Assembly (NCBI GenBank): GCA_963836915.1
Contig: CAWILH010000002.1
Location: 3,224,001 to 3,288,000 of the forward strand
Reading direction: 5' to 3'
Length of the DNA: 64,000 nt
Origin: Cryomorpha sp963836915
GTDB lineage: Bacteria; Bacteroidota; Bacteroidia; Flavobacteriales_D; Cryomorphaceae
Translations under genes and position numbers: made by a program
Notes under the pieces: model-generated
What the model was told of the DNA's origin: nothing
Database searches by the model: none
The model's input: only the letters and a program-made list of their open reading frames with translations
Shown here: positions 7,898 to 16,953 of the stretch, piece after piece
Numbering within the stretch: the first letter of the stretch is position 1
How the letters are laid out: every line of letters starts with the position of its first letter

Positions 7898-8827
7898 CTA
7901 TTCATAAATTCCAATCTCAAGGGGCTTATCGTGTCCGATTTTAGCGCGGTACATTCCCTTGGTATTAAATGGCATGGCAATGTTGCCAGCGGCATCGACT
8001 GCGATCAGGCCACCATCGCCACCCAAGCCGGGAATGGTTTTATGAATCAATTCATTGGTTGCAGCAGCTAAGTCTCGTTTGCCATATTTCATCATTGCAG
8101 CTACATCATAGGCGGCAACTGCACGCAGGTAAAACTCTCCCCAGCCGGTTGATGATACCGCGCAGACCCCGTTTTCGGCGTAGGTTCCCGAACCGATCAC
8201 AGCAGTATCGCCTACCCGACCATAACGCTTATTGGTAATGCCGCCGGTGCTGGTGGCTGCAGCCAGATTTCCATCCATATCAAGCGCTACTGCGCCTACG
8301 GTTCCATATTTTTTAGACTCCGCATCGGCATGGTCGAGCTGTGTCTTTCCGCTATCTCTGATTTTTAGCAGCTGTGCTTCACGAAAATCGGTAGAGAAAT
8401 ATTGTGGCTCCACTATTTTAACCCCGTGCTCTTCGGCAAATTCTTCGGCGCCAGCTCCCACCAAAAAGACATGGTCACTGCGCTCCATTATTTTGCGGCA
8501 TAGCAATATCGGATTTTTCACCCTGCTTATTCCTGCCACTGCTCCGGCGCGGCGGCCGTTGCCATCCATGATGGATGCATCGAGCTCGTGGCTGCGATCA
8601 TGTGTGAATACCGATCCAAGGCCGGCATTAAAAAGATCTGAATCTTCCATGACCATCACCGCCACTTCTACTGCATCGAGGGCAGAACCGCCCGATACTA
8701 AAATCTTTTGGCCGCAGCTGATTGCTGCTTCTAGGGTGTCGCGGTATGCCAATTCTTTCTGAGCAGTCATGGCCGACTTTAAGATAGTACCTGCACCGCC
8801 GTGAATGGCCAAAGAAAACTTTTTCAT
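7898..8827 (-). CDS. iaaA: Isoaspartyl peptidase / type III (plant-type) L-asparaginase
   Basis: An Ntn-hydrolase that is made as one chain and cuts itself before a threonine. It releases aspartate from isoaspartyl dipeptides and asparagine. The N-terminal signature AIHGGAGT and the autoproteolysis site KYGTVGAVA, with nucleophile T176, are clear. So are the substrate-loop motifs ATSTGGITNKRYGRVGD and GSGTYA. There is no signal peptide at the usual position, so it is cytoplasmic. Enzymes of this family can split beta-Asp-Arg, the dipeptide released from cyanophycin, and the operon starting at 10331 encodes two cyanophycinases. The link is inference from nearness. It precedes no other gene in an obvious operon. 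Confidence 0.93.
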   Translation of the reverse strand: MKKFSLAIHGGAGTILKSAMTAQKELAYRDTLEAAISCGQKILVSGGSALDAVEVAVMVMEDSDLFNAGLGSVFTHDRSHELDASIMDGNGRRAGAVAGISRVKNPILLCRKIMERSDHVFLVGAGAEEFAEEHGVKIVEPQYFSTDFREAQLLKIRDSGKTQLDHADAESKKYGTVGAVALDMDGNLAAATSTGGITNKRYGRVGDTAVIGSGTYAENGVCAVSSTGWGEFYLRAVAAYDVAAMMKYGKRDLAAATNELIHKTIPGLGGDGGLIAVDAAGNIAMPFNTKGMYRAKIGHDKPLEIGIYE

Positions 8828-8840
8828 GTAACGGGACTAA

Positions 8841-8863
8841 GGGCTGCGCTCATCACGCAGCCC
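8841..8863. terminator. Hairpin between the T9SS gene and iaaA
   Basis: GGGCTGCG (8841-8848) pairs with CGCAGCCC (8856-8863), with a 7-base loop. It lies between the end of the minus-strand T9SS gene (8879) and the start of iaaA (8827). The T run is on the plus-strand side (GTTTT). As a minus-strand terminator it would be weak, so it may only attenuate read-through into iaaA. Confidence 0.45.
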
Positions 8864-8878
8864 GTTTTAGAGTGTCAA

Positions 8879-9749
8879 TCAATTAAATACTGCACGCACT
8901 ACCGATACTGAAGCATCGGAACGCAATCTTACAATATAGATGCCATCGGCAAGTCCATCACGTTCTAAACTAATGGAGTGATTGCCATTGCTCAGTACGC
9001 CTAGGTTTTTTCTGCTCAATACCTTACCGGTTATATCAACCACTTCGAGGTAGCTCTCTGCAGATTCCTTGAGTCCGAAGTTCAGCGTAGTGTTGGTGCT
9101 TGACGGGTTGGGTTGAAGTACGAGCTGCTCAAAAACACTGGGCTGGTTGCCAGCGCTGAGCGTAGTGCTTACCGAAATATTGTCTATGGCAAGTTCATTG
9201 CCATCGAGACCTTGGGTGAAGTTCCGAAAGGATACGTAAATGGTCTCATTCTGAAAACCAAGATCGGCCAAATTGAGCATATGATTGGTGGGTTCGGCGA
9301 GCTCACCTTCTGCGCCTGTGTCAAAAACCGGTGCTGCTAGGCTCAATTCTGCCAAGTCTGATCCATTGGTAATGAAAACCTGGTATCTATCCCTAAAGTT
9401 ACCGCTTGAAGTAATGGCCATCGCATCCCACTCCAGCATTGCCGCTTCACCAATAGTGATGGCCGGAGTTACGAGCCAGTCATCCGATGGGCCTTCATCA
9501 TCTATGTACCATGACACGGAAAAGGCCGAGCGGTTAAATTCCCACCCTTGGGAAGTGATGGTTTTTATGGTCTCAAGCGCTGTCGGCCATATTTTCAAGG
9601 TCTTCGTCGTCAGGCGTAAGGCCATCAAGATTATAAAGGGTAAAGCCTTCTAGGCTATTGTCTTCGAAATCTTCGAAGTACACTTCGGTTTGCGCAGTAG
9701 CGCCCATGTAGGTGAAAGCACCCAACATCACTAGGTAAATTTTTCGCAT
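8879..9749 (-). pseudogene. T9SS-exported protein with cleaved-adhesin-like domain, broken by a +1 frameshift
   Basis: The N-terminus is a signal peptide starting at the ATG at 9749 (MRKIYLVMLGAFTYMGATAQ), followed by YFEDFEDNSLEGFTLYNLDG. That frame stops at 9573. The rest continues in another frame and contains SAFSVSWYIDDEGPSDDWLVTPAI, typical of choice-of-anchor J/cleaved-adhesin beta-sandwich domains. It ends with a T9SS type A sorting domain (LQPNPSSTNTTLNF ... DGIYIVRLRS). Joining the frames needs removal of one base between about 9628 and 9575, an interval that contains TGGCC at 9589-9585. The joined product would be about 289 residues. This may be a sequence error instead of true loss. 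Confidence 0.75.
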
Positions 9750-10252
9750 AGTAAATGGAATTAAAGGTTAATAAAAATAAGAATTGAGAAAAAAATTTAA
9801 ATATTGGCTCCACTAAAAAGAGCACTTTCTGAAAAGAAATTCAGAAATTATAAAAGGAATTAAGTCGACTAGCAGTCAAAAATAGGCTGCAAATTGCGCA
9901 GGTGCGCTGGCTTAAATGGTATGTATTTGATAAAAAACACATGCCAAATATAGAGAATTTTTGGAATGGCAGTTTTCAGTCGGATGATATTCCCTTTTGA
10001 TGACTATTTCTCCACAAACATAAACCACGTAAGACCCAGAATACGACCGATGCGCCAGACTGCCGCACCATTGAGCTTGTGCTGGCCTGTCCATAGCATC
10101 GAAGTTGGGGCGACTTACTATTAGAGACCCTGCCTTGGACTTGCCAGATCAAACTATTTGATTTAATATTGGCCACGCGTTTTTATGAAACGATCCATTC
10201 CACATATAGAAGTTTTTCGCAGCAAGGCGATTTCTCTCCGAAATCTCCAGCC
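9750..10252. other. Divergent intergenic region upstream of the cyanophycin operon
   Basis: About 500 bases between a minus-strand gene and the plus-strand operon. I see no gene or recognisable RNA. It should hold both divergent promoters, and only the -7 element at 10253 is clear. Confidence 0.5.
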
Positions 10253-10260
10253 TATTTTTG
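10253..10260 (+). promoter_or_regulatory. Candidate -7 element of the SusCD-cyanophycinase operon
   Basis: TATTTTTG matches TAnnTTTG exactly. It implies a 5' leader of about 65 bases before the susC ATG at 10331. This leader also rules against the upstream in-frame TTG at 10262 as the start. Confidence 0.55.
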
Positions 10261-10330
10261 ATTGCTAGTCTGCAATCGACATCCGCTTCTGCGGGTTTTG
10301 GCTTTTTCCATTTCACCAATCTTCCTTCTC

Positions 10331-13300
10331 ATGAAAAACTTTTCAGCGCTCTTACTTGCGTTTTTTACCTGTACTTTTTTTTCTCAACTATCGGCGCAGA
10401 ATACCGTTACGGGAGTCGTCACCGATGCCAAATCGGGCGAAGCACTCCCCGGAGTTTCTGTTGTAGTAGGTGGAACCACCAATGGAAAAGCAACCGATTT
10501 ACAAGGGAGATTCTCTTTGGATGTGGAAGATGAAAACTTCAAGAATGGAAACCTTGAGTTTTCTTTTCTCGGTTACCAAAAGCAAACTATAGCCATCGAC
10601 AGCCAGAACAGCGTGGATCTAGCCATTAAAGAAGATCAAGAATTACTGGATGAAGTAGTGGTAACGGCTATTGGAGTTAAAAAAGATAAAAGAAAAATAG
10701 GATATAGTGTCACCGAAGTGGGCGGCGATGAGCTGCGTGAGTCGCGCGAAACAAACGTGGTCAACGCCTTGAACTCAAAAGTGGCAGGGGTGCAGGTCAC
10801 CTCTACATCCGGTTCGCCGGGAGCATCATCATCGATTCGTATCCGGGGCAATCAATCTATAAATGGGGGTAATGCCCCGTTATTCATCGTAGACGGAATT
10901 CCCATCGATAATTCATACCGCGGTTCAAACTTTACCGATCAGGCCAATCGCGCGCTCGACATAAACCCCGATGATATCGCCAGCATGACCGTACTAAAGG
11001 GCGGTGCAGCTTCGGCGCTCTATGGCCTCCGTGCCGCCAATGGTGCGATCGTGATCAATACCAAGCAAGGAAAAAATGGAAAGCCCGAAGTGAGCTATAG
11101 CAATACTACCACTTTCGATGTCGTCAATAAGCTGCCCGAACTTCAAAGCCGATGGGCACAAGGCACCGGTGGTCAGTTTGTTGAAGGGTCTAACACGAGT
11201 TGGGGGCCGCGTATGGATACCGTAGCCGAATTACAATCCTTCGATAATTCGGATGGCTTTTTTAAGACGGGTGTCACCGTAAATAATAATCTGAGCATTC
11301 GCGGTGGAAACCAAAAGTCGGGTTTCTATCTTTCTCTTTCCGATCTCCGTCAAACAGGCGTGATTCCACTTACGGCATATAACCGTTCTTCTATTCGGGC
11401 CACTGCCAATACCGCTTTGAGCGAAAATATCGATGTGAAATTCAGTGCCAATTACATCACCAGCACCGCCGATAGAGCGCAGCGGGGCAGTAATCTATCT
11501 GGCGTGATGCTGGGCTTGATGCGCACGCCACCTTCTTACGATCTTACCAATGGCAGCGATGACCCTGTAGATGATGAGACGGCCTGGAGAAATCCCGATG
11601 GTACCCAGCGCACCTTCACCCCGGCATACGATAACCCCTACTGGTCGGTAAATAAAAATCGAAACGAAGAAAACTTGAACCGACTGCTCGGTTTTGCAGA
11701 GATCACTTGGCGTCCCTTCCCTTGGCTGAGCATCACGGAGCGTGGCGGAATAGACACCTACGCCGAGCAGCGCAAGAGCTATTGGGATGGACAGTCCAAT
11801 GAATTCAAGGATCTAGGTGGGGCCATATTTGATGAAAATATAAACCAAAAGAATATTACGAATGACCTGATCGTGAATATCGAACATACGTTTTCCGATG
11901 ATTTTGGTGCATCGCTTACGCTTGGCCATAATTACCAAGAATATAACAAGACCTTCTACACGGTAGATGGGTTCGACTTTGTGGTAGATGGTTTTTACGA
12001 TATGTCAAATATCGCAGCACTCAATGTAGAAGCAGATGATTTTGAAGATCGCTCAAAAATAATAGGTGCCTATGGCGAACTCTCCCTTGACTATAAGCGG
12101 ACTTATTACCTGACACTCACCGGTAGGCAAGATTGGAGCAGCACGCTTCCGCCCAACAATAATAATTTCTTTTATCCTTCTGCGAGCTTTGGGTTTGTGA
12201 TTACTGAGCTGGTCGATCTAGGTTATGTCGAATACGCAAAGCTTCGCGCCAGCGCAGCAACCACAGGCAATGATGCATTCCAAAATTACCTAACATCAAA
12301 CTTCTTTGTCTCCGGTGGTTCTACCCAAGGCCAACTCTCGTACTTCCCAAGTGCTACCATTGGCAATAATGAACTCAGCCCTGAGTTTACCGATGCCTTT
12401 GAAATAGGTACCGACATACGCTCGAAAAACAATCGGGTGAGGCTAGACTTCACCCTTTACAGCACTTCGTCGCGCGATCAAATCGTAGTTATACCGATTG
12501 CCAATAGCACTGGCTACACTTCATTCGTGACCAATATTGGCCAGATCGACAATAAGGGTATCGAAGCGCTGCTCGGAGTTGATATACTGGAGCGGAGCCT
12601 AAGTAATCCCAATAAACTCTCTTGGAGCGCGAGCATCAACTTCACCAGAAACCGCAGTGATGTGGTGAAGCTTACCGACGAACTTGATAATATCGCGCTG
12701 CCCAGCAATGGCGTGGCCAGCACACAGTCACGCGTGATAGAAGGCTATCAATATGGAGTGATATATGGAACCCGCTGGGATCGGAATGATGCTGGAGCTA
12801 TTCTCGTCGATGAAAATGGATATCCCAAGCGCGCCGCTGAAAATGGGGTGGTGGGAGATCCGAATCCCGACTTTACTTCGGGCTTTCGAAATACCTTTCG
12901 CTATGGCAATTTCAGCCTAAGCTTTCTGCTTGATATCCGTGTGGGCGGCGATATGTACAATGGTACCAAGGCTGTAATGCGATCGCTAGGTACGCATGAA
13001 GATACCGACTCGCGCGAAGAATTTATCGTTTGGGACGGGGTGCAAGAAGTTACGGGTGAGCCCAATACCGTCCCCATCCAACTGAATCAAGCATTTTACA
13101 GTAAATATAGTCTCACCGGTGTATCGGAAGATAATATCGAAGAAGTGAACTGGCTGCGGATGCGGGATCTCAACCTTACCTATAGTTTCTCTGCCACTTT
13201 TTGTGAAAAACTGAAAATAGCCCGTGCTTCGGCCACTTTTACAGCCCGTAATTTATTCTTGATCACCAATTACTCCGGTATCGACCCAGAGACATCGCTA

Positions 13301-13387
13301 GGCGGGGCATCCAATGCTTTTGGTCGCGATTATTTCAACAACCCAAACACCAAGAGTTATGGGTTCAACCTTTCGGTAACCTTTTAA
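10331..13387 (+). CDS. SusC/RagA-family TonB-linked outer-membrane transporter
   Basis: A 1018-residue TonB-dependent transporter of the SusC type. With its SusD partner it takes up large ligands across the outer membrane. The chosen ATG gives a clean signal peptide (MKNFSALLLAFFTCTFFSQLSAQ). Then come a carboxypeptidase-like domain (VTGVVTDAKSGEALPGVSVV), the SusC linker DEVVVTAIGVKKDKRKIGYS, a plug (SSIRIRGNQS, PLFIVDGIPID) and a beta barrel ending in GFNLSVTF. It is the first gene of an operon: susD follows 4 bases later, then two cyanophycinases and a transporter. The ligand is therefore probably cyanophycin or its beta-Asp-Arg fragments, not a glycan. This is inference. Confidence 0.95.
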   Translation: MKNFSALLLAFFTCTFFSQLSAQNTVTGVVTDAKSGEALPGVSVVVGGTTNGKATDLQGRFSLDVEDENFKNGNLEFSFLGYQKQTIAIDSQNSVDLAIKEDQELLDEVVVTAIGVKKDKRKIGYSVTEVGGDELRESRETNVVNALNSKVAGVQVTSTSGSPGASSSIRIRGNQSINGGNAPLFIVDGIPIDNSYRGSNFTDQANRALDINPDDIASMTVLKGGAASALYGLRAANGAIVINTKQGKNGKPEVSYSNTTTFDVVNKLPELQSRWAQGTGGQFVEGSNTSWGPRMDTVAELQSFDNSDGFFKTGVTVNNNLSIRGGNQKSGFYLSLSDLRQTGVIPLTAYNRSSIRATANTALSENIDVKFSANYITSTADRAQRGSNLSGVMLGLMRTPPSYDLTNGSDDPVDDETAWRNPDGTQRTFTPAYDNPYWSVNKNRNEENLNRLLGFAEITWRPFPWLSITERGGIDTYAEQRKSYWDGQSNEFKDLGGAIFDENINQKNITNDLIVNIEHTFSDDFGASLTLGHNYQEYNKTFYTVDGFDFVVDGFYDMSNIAALNVEADDFEDRSKIIGAYGELSLDYKRTYYLTLTGRQDWSSTLPPNNNNFFYPSASFGFVITELVDLGYVEYAKLRASAATTGNDAFQNYLTSNFFVSGGSTQGQLSYFPSATIGNNELSPEFTDAFEIGTDIRSKNNRVRLDFTLYSTSSRDQIVVIPIANSTGYTSFVTNIGQIDNKGIEALLGVDILERSLSNPNKLSWSASINFTRNRSDVVKLTDELDNIALPSNGVASTQSRVIEGYQYGVIYGTRWDRNDAGAILVDENGYPKRAAENGVVGDPNPDFTSGFRNTFRYGNFSLSFLLDIRVGGDMYNGTKAVMRSLGTHEDTDSREEFIVWDGVQEVTGEPNTVPIQLNQAFYSKYSLTGVSEDNIEEVNWLRMRDLNLTYSFSATFCEKLKIARASATFTARNLFLITNYSGIDPETSLGGASNAFGRDYFNNPNTKSYGFNLSVTF

Positions 13388-13391
13388 GCGT

Positions 13392-14747
13392 ATGAAAACC
13401 AAGATATTTCTTATTCTCAGTCTGCTTGCTCTTGCTTCTTGTGAATTAGAAGAGCTGAACGAAAACCCGAATGTACCGGTAGATGTGCCATTGAGTACCT
13501 TGCTGCCACCCGCTCAAAAAGCGCTGGCCGATGCCCGTGGCGGTCGGATTTTTAGATATTCGAACATCTTTTCTCAACAGTTGCGCGGGGTCGATCAGCA
13601 AGAAGCGCTTATTGAAAACTACAGCCCCGATGAGATTTTCATAGGCGACGCATGGACAGATATCTATGTATCTGCTATGATCAACCTTCGCATCATCATC
13701 GATCGGGCCGATGCCGAAGGCGCTCCGCATTATGCTGGGGTGGCTCGTGTGCTCATGGCAAATGCGCTCGGTATACTTACTGATGTATGGGGAGATGTGC
13801 CTTATTCGGAAGCGCTGCGTGGAGCAGAATTTCCGAATCCGCGATATGATGGACAGGAGCAGATCTACCAACAGATCGATGCCCTTTTGCTCCGCGCCAA
13901 GCTTGACCTTGCAGAGCCAGAGTCGGCACGGACACCCGTGGCAGATGATCTGATCTATGGCGGCGACTTGCAGGCTTGGTCGGCTGCGGCCAATCTGCTT
14001 CGCGCCAGATATCTGATGCATACCACGAGGCGAAATGCACAGGTTTTTTTAGAAGTCCAGCAAGCGCTTTCCGAAAGTATTTTTACTTCATCGGCAGATG
14101 ATTTGGAGTATCCCTACTTGGGAATGGGCACCGATATCAATCCCATCTCAAGCTTCTATTCCATAACGCCTTATGCCAATATCGATCCCGATTTTCTCGA
14201 ATTGCTTGAAGCTCTTAATGACCCGCGGAATCCATTTATGTTTCAGATTATCCCCTTTTCTGGCGGGCAGCGCAGGCCTGGCGCATTTTATGCCGACCCC
14301 GACGCTCCGATAAAGCTGTGCAGCTATACCGAAATGCTCTTTCTTCAAGCGGAAGCAGCGCTTAGGGCGGGCACCACGGGAGCACAAAATTTATTGGACG
14401 ATGCTGTTTCTAATTCGATCTCCGAAGTGTCTGGAGATCAAGTCACCGATGAAGATGTTCAAACCTACCTTGCTGACAATGTGCAATTCTCTGGCGATTT
14501 TGAGAGCGATCTGAATATCCTGATCACCCAAAAATATATCGCATTGTTCACCACGCTGGAGCCATGGACTGATTTTCGGCGCACGGGCTATCCAGCCTTG
14601 CAGCCCAATGCAGGTGGAGTGAGCGGTTCGAATCCAAATGGAGAAATTCCCAGGAGATTGATCTATCCGCAGAGCGAGCGACTTCGCAACACGAGCTTTC
14701 CCAGCCCTGCGGCCAATATGCAAGAACGATTTTGGTGGGATCAGTGA
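13392..14747 (+). CDS. SusD/RagB-family nutrient-binding outer-membrane lipoprotein
   Basis: The surface lipoprotein that closes over the SusC barrel and binds ligand. The lipobox LALASC places the acylated cysteine near residue 17, followed by ELEELNENPNVP, typical of the SusD-like 2 subgroup. The TPR-rich helical body includes ARYLMHTTRRN and the late EMLFLQAEAALR segment. Its 451 residues are normal. The stop overlaps the GTG start of the next gene (GTGA). Its linkage to peptidase S51 genes and not to glycoside hydrolases points to a peptide-like ligand. Confidence 0.93.
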   Translation: MKTKIFLILSLLALASCELEELNENPNVPVDVPLSTLLPPAQKALADARGGRIFRYSNIFSQQLRGVDQQEALIENYSPDEIFIGDAWTDIYVSAMINLRIIIDRADAEGAPHYAGVARVLMANALGILTDVWGDVPYSEALRGAEFPNPRYDGQEQIYQQIDALLLRAKLDLAEPESARTPVADDLIYGGDLQAWSAAANLLRARYLMHTTRRNAQVFLEVQQALSESIFTSSADDLEYPYLGMGTDINPISSFYSITPYANIDPDFLELLEALNDPRNPFMFQIIPFSGGQRRPGAFYADPDAPIKLCSYTEMLFLQAEAALRAGTTGAQNLLDDAVSNSISEVSGDQVTDEDVQTYLADNVQFSGDFESDLNILITQKYIALFTTLEPWTDFRRTGYPALQPNAGGVSGSNPNGEIPRRLIYPQSERLRNTSFPSPAANMQERFWWDQ

Positions 14748-15637
14748 AAAATATTTTCGTCCATATCACCCTTGTTTTAAGCTTACTCGCTTGCCAAAGT
14801 GAAAGCGAACAGGCTTCTTTTGCCCCAGAGACTTCTCTTGCTTCCGCAAATTCCGTGAAAGGAAATTTATTCATCATAGGAGGGGGCCATAGACCCGATG
14901 CAATGATGCAAGAATTGGTAAACTGCTGGCTTTCCGAAGCGGGTGATGTATCGTCATCATCATCCAAAACCAAATATGCTCTGGTCTTTTCGCAGCCTAG
15001 TGGTGAGCCCGATACTTCCTATTTTTATATTGCCGAGCAATTAAAACAGTTTACCCCGCAGCCTGTCATTCACGTCGATTCTTTGGCTTTAAGCCAAATG
15101 CCGCTCGAAACCATCCAAAATGCAGCACTGATTTACATCACTGGCGGTGATCAACGTCGGTTTATGGAAAAAGTGGGTTCGGCTCAGATCGATGCAATAA
15201 AGCAAGCCTATAAAAATGGAGCTACTATAGCCGGTACCAGCGCTGGGGCCGCATTAATGAGTGCTGTGATGATCACCGGCGATCAAAATCTGGTGGCCGA
15301 TTACGAACCGACTTATTCTTGGCTCTCCTATCAGAATGGTCTTTACGAAAAGGGGCTGGGACTTACCGATAGCTTGATCGTCGATCAGCATTTCATAGCG
15401 CGAAGCCGGTATAACCGCCTGCTCTCGGCGTTGGCAGATACGCAGTACCCTAGAGCGGCAGGCATAGAGGAGTCTACCGCCCTGCTCATCACACCGCAAT
15501 ATGCAACTGTGATTGGCGAAGGGCAGGTTATTTTATTTAAAAAACCCCGTACATTCACCAACTTTGAAGGACGCATAGGCTTCAAAAATATGGAGCTGAA
15601 CGCTTACCTTCCGGGCGATACCCTTCAATTAAAGTAA
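14744..15637 (+). CDS. cphB: Cyanophycinase-like serine peptidase S51, lipoprotein
   Basis: Cyanophycinase cuts the poly-Asp backbone of cyanophycin to give beta-Asp-Arg. The best start is the GTG at 14744, overlapping the susD stop. The lipobox LSLLAC puts the lipidated cysteine at residue 17, so the enzyme is membrane-anchored outside the cytoplasm. The glutamine amidotransferase-like fold shows FIIGGGH near residue 45, ITGGDQ at 132-137, the nucleophile elbow GTSAGAA with S166, and VDQHFIARSRYNRLL, whose histidine and arginines match the S51 cyanophycinase pattern. The 297 residues fit the family. It is third in the operon, followed 8 bases later by a second S51 enzyme. Confidence 0.9.
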   Translation: MKNIFVHITLVLSLLACQSESEQASFAPETSLASANSVKGNLFIIGGGHRPDAMMQELVNCWLSEAGDVSSSSSKTKYALVFSQPSGEPDTSYFYIAEQLKQFTPQPVIHVDSLALSQMPLETIQNAALIYITGGDQRRFMEKVGSAQIDAIKQAYKNGATIAGTSAGAALMSAVMITGDQNLVADYEPTYSWLSYQNGLYEKGLGLTDSLIVDQHFIARSRYNRLLSALADTQYPRAAGIEESTALLITPQYATVIGEGQVILFKKPRTFTNFEGRIGFKNMELNAYLPGDTLQLK

Positions 15638-15645
15638 AAAAAACC

Positions 15646-16948
15646 ATGAAAAATCTATACGTGATATTCTTAGTTTGTTCCACGGCATTTTCGCTTCAAG
15701 CGCAAAGCTATACCAGTTTTTTAAGTGGTAGCAGCATTGATCTTGACGTTCAGCCCGATTTCGGTATATGCTTGATGGGTGGCAGGGCCGAAAGCGATGA
15801 AGCTATGACTTGGCTGCTCGAAAAAGCCAATGGGGGAGACGTGGTCGTGCTAAGGGCTACGGGCAGCGATGGCTATAATGAATACATGTACGTGGACTTG
15901 GGTGTATCGTTAAATTCGGTAGAGACCATCCTTTTCAATTCTGCTGAAGCGGCTTCCAATCCCTATGTACTGGAGCGAATTCAGGGTGCTGAAGTGATTT
16001 GGTTTGCGGGTGGCGATCAAAGTGATTATGTGAATTACTGGAAAGATACCGCCGTAGAAGACGCGATCAATGATTTGGTCAACGTGCGCGGCGGAGCCAT
16101 CGGTGGCACATCTGCCGGCATGGCGATTCTGGGCGATGCGTACTTTTCTGGCCCTTCAGGGCACGGTAGATTCAGAAGAGATTCTGCAAGAGCCACTCCG
16201 CACCGATGCGGTGATCGGCTATGACGACTTCATTGCGGCCACGCCATTGGAAGGAGTGATTACTGAGACACATTTTAATGATCCCGATAGGATCCGGTAC
16301 GGTAGGATCATGGGCTTTATGGCGCGGGTAAAAAATGACTATTCGATCTCACCACGCGCCATCGCTTCCAATGAGTACTGCGCCATTACCATCGGCGCCG
16401 AAGGCCTTGCAAGAGCTTGGGGAGAATATGATGCCAATGACCCGACCTTTGCAGATGATTTCGTTTACTTTCTTCAAGAGAATCCATCAAACAGCGCCGG
16501 TCCGGAGATCATTCTGGAAGATACTCCGCTCACTTGGGATCGCGGTCAAGAAGCTGTAAAAGTGTATAAGGTTCCCGCTACCATCACCGGCGAAAATTAT
16601 TTTGACCTGAATGATTGGACTACAGGCCAAGGGGGCTTCTGGCAAAACTGGTGGGTGAACGATGCCGAACTTTTTATGGCCGCTTCCGAGCCGCTTTCCA
16701 TTTTTGAGAGTAGCCGTGAGACGGTCAATATTTATCCAAACCCAGCACGGGATCTGCTCTATATCGATTTGGACATTCCCAAGATTTGGAATTATTCTAT
16801 TTTCGATAGTACTGGGAAGCCGCTACAAAAAGGGATTTTAAAGAATTCCGTTTCAATTGATATCTCTGGATTTGAACGCGGCATATATTTGCTGCAAGTC
16901 CAAGGGGAAGAGCAGCATTTTTCGGCTACTTTCGTAAAAATCGATTAA
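15646..16948 (+). pseudogene. T9SS-exported cyanophycinase-like S51 peptidase, broken by a +1 frameshift
   Basis: A second S51 enzyme with a signal peptide (ending SLQAQ at residue 20), FAGGDQ at 120-125 and GGTSAGMA with nucleophile S156. The frame is lost just after LGDAYFS. One extra base in TCTGGCCCTTC at 16149-16154 accounts for it, because the second frame continues with QGTVDSEEIL, ITETHFNDPDRIRYGR and a long C-terminal part. The joined protein of about 433 residues ends in a T9SS type A sorting domain (VNIYPNPARDLLYI ... RGIYLLQVQG), so it would be secreted or fixed to the surface. All core motifs survive on both sides of the break. A sequence error is as likely as inactivation. Confidence 0.8.
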
Positions 16949-16953
16949 AAGCT

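Noticed and set aside
9573..9590. Programmed +1 frameshift at GCT-TGA-G, similar in form to the prfB site
   Set aside because: There is no upstream Shine-Dalgarno-like stimulator, the family is not known for recoding, and the shared TGGCC motif with other breaks makes error or mutation more likely.
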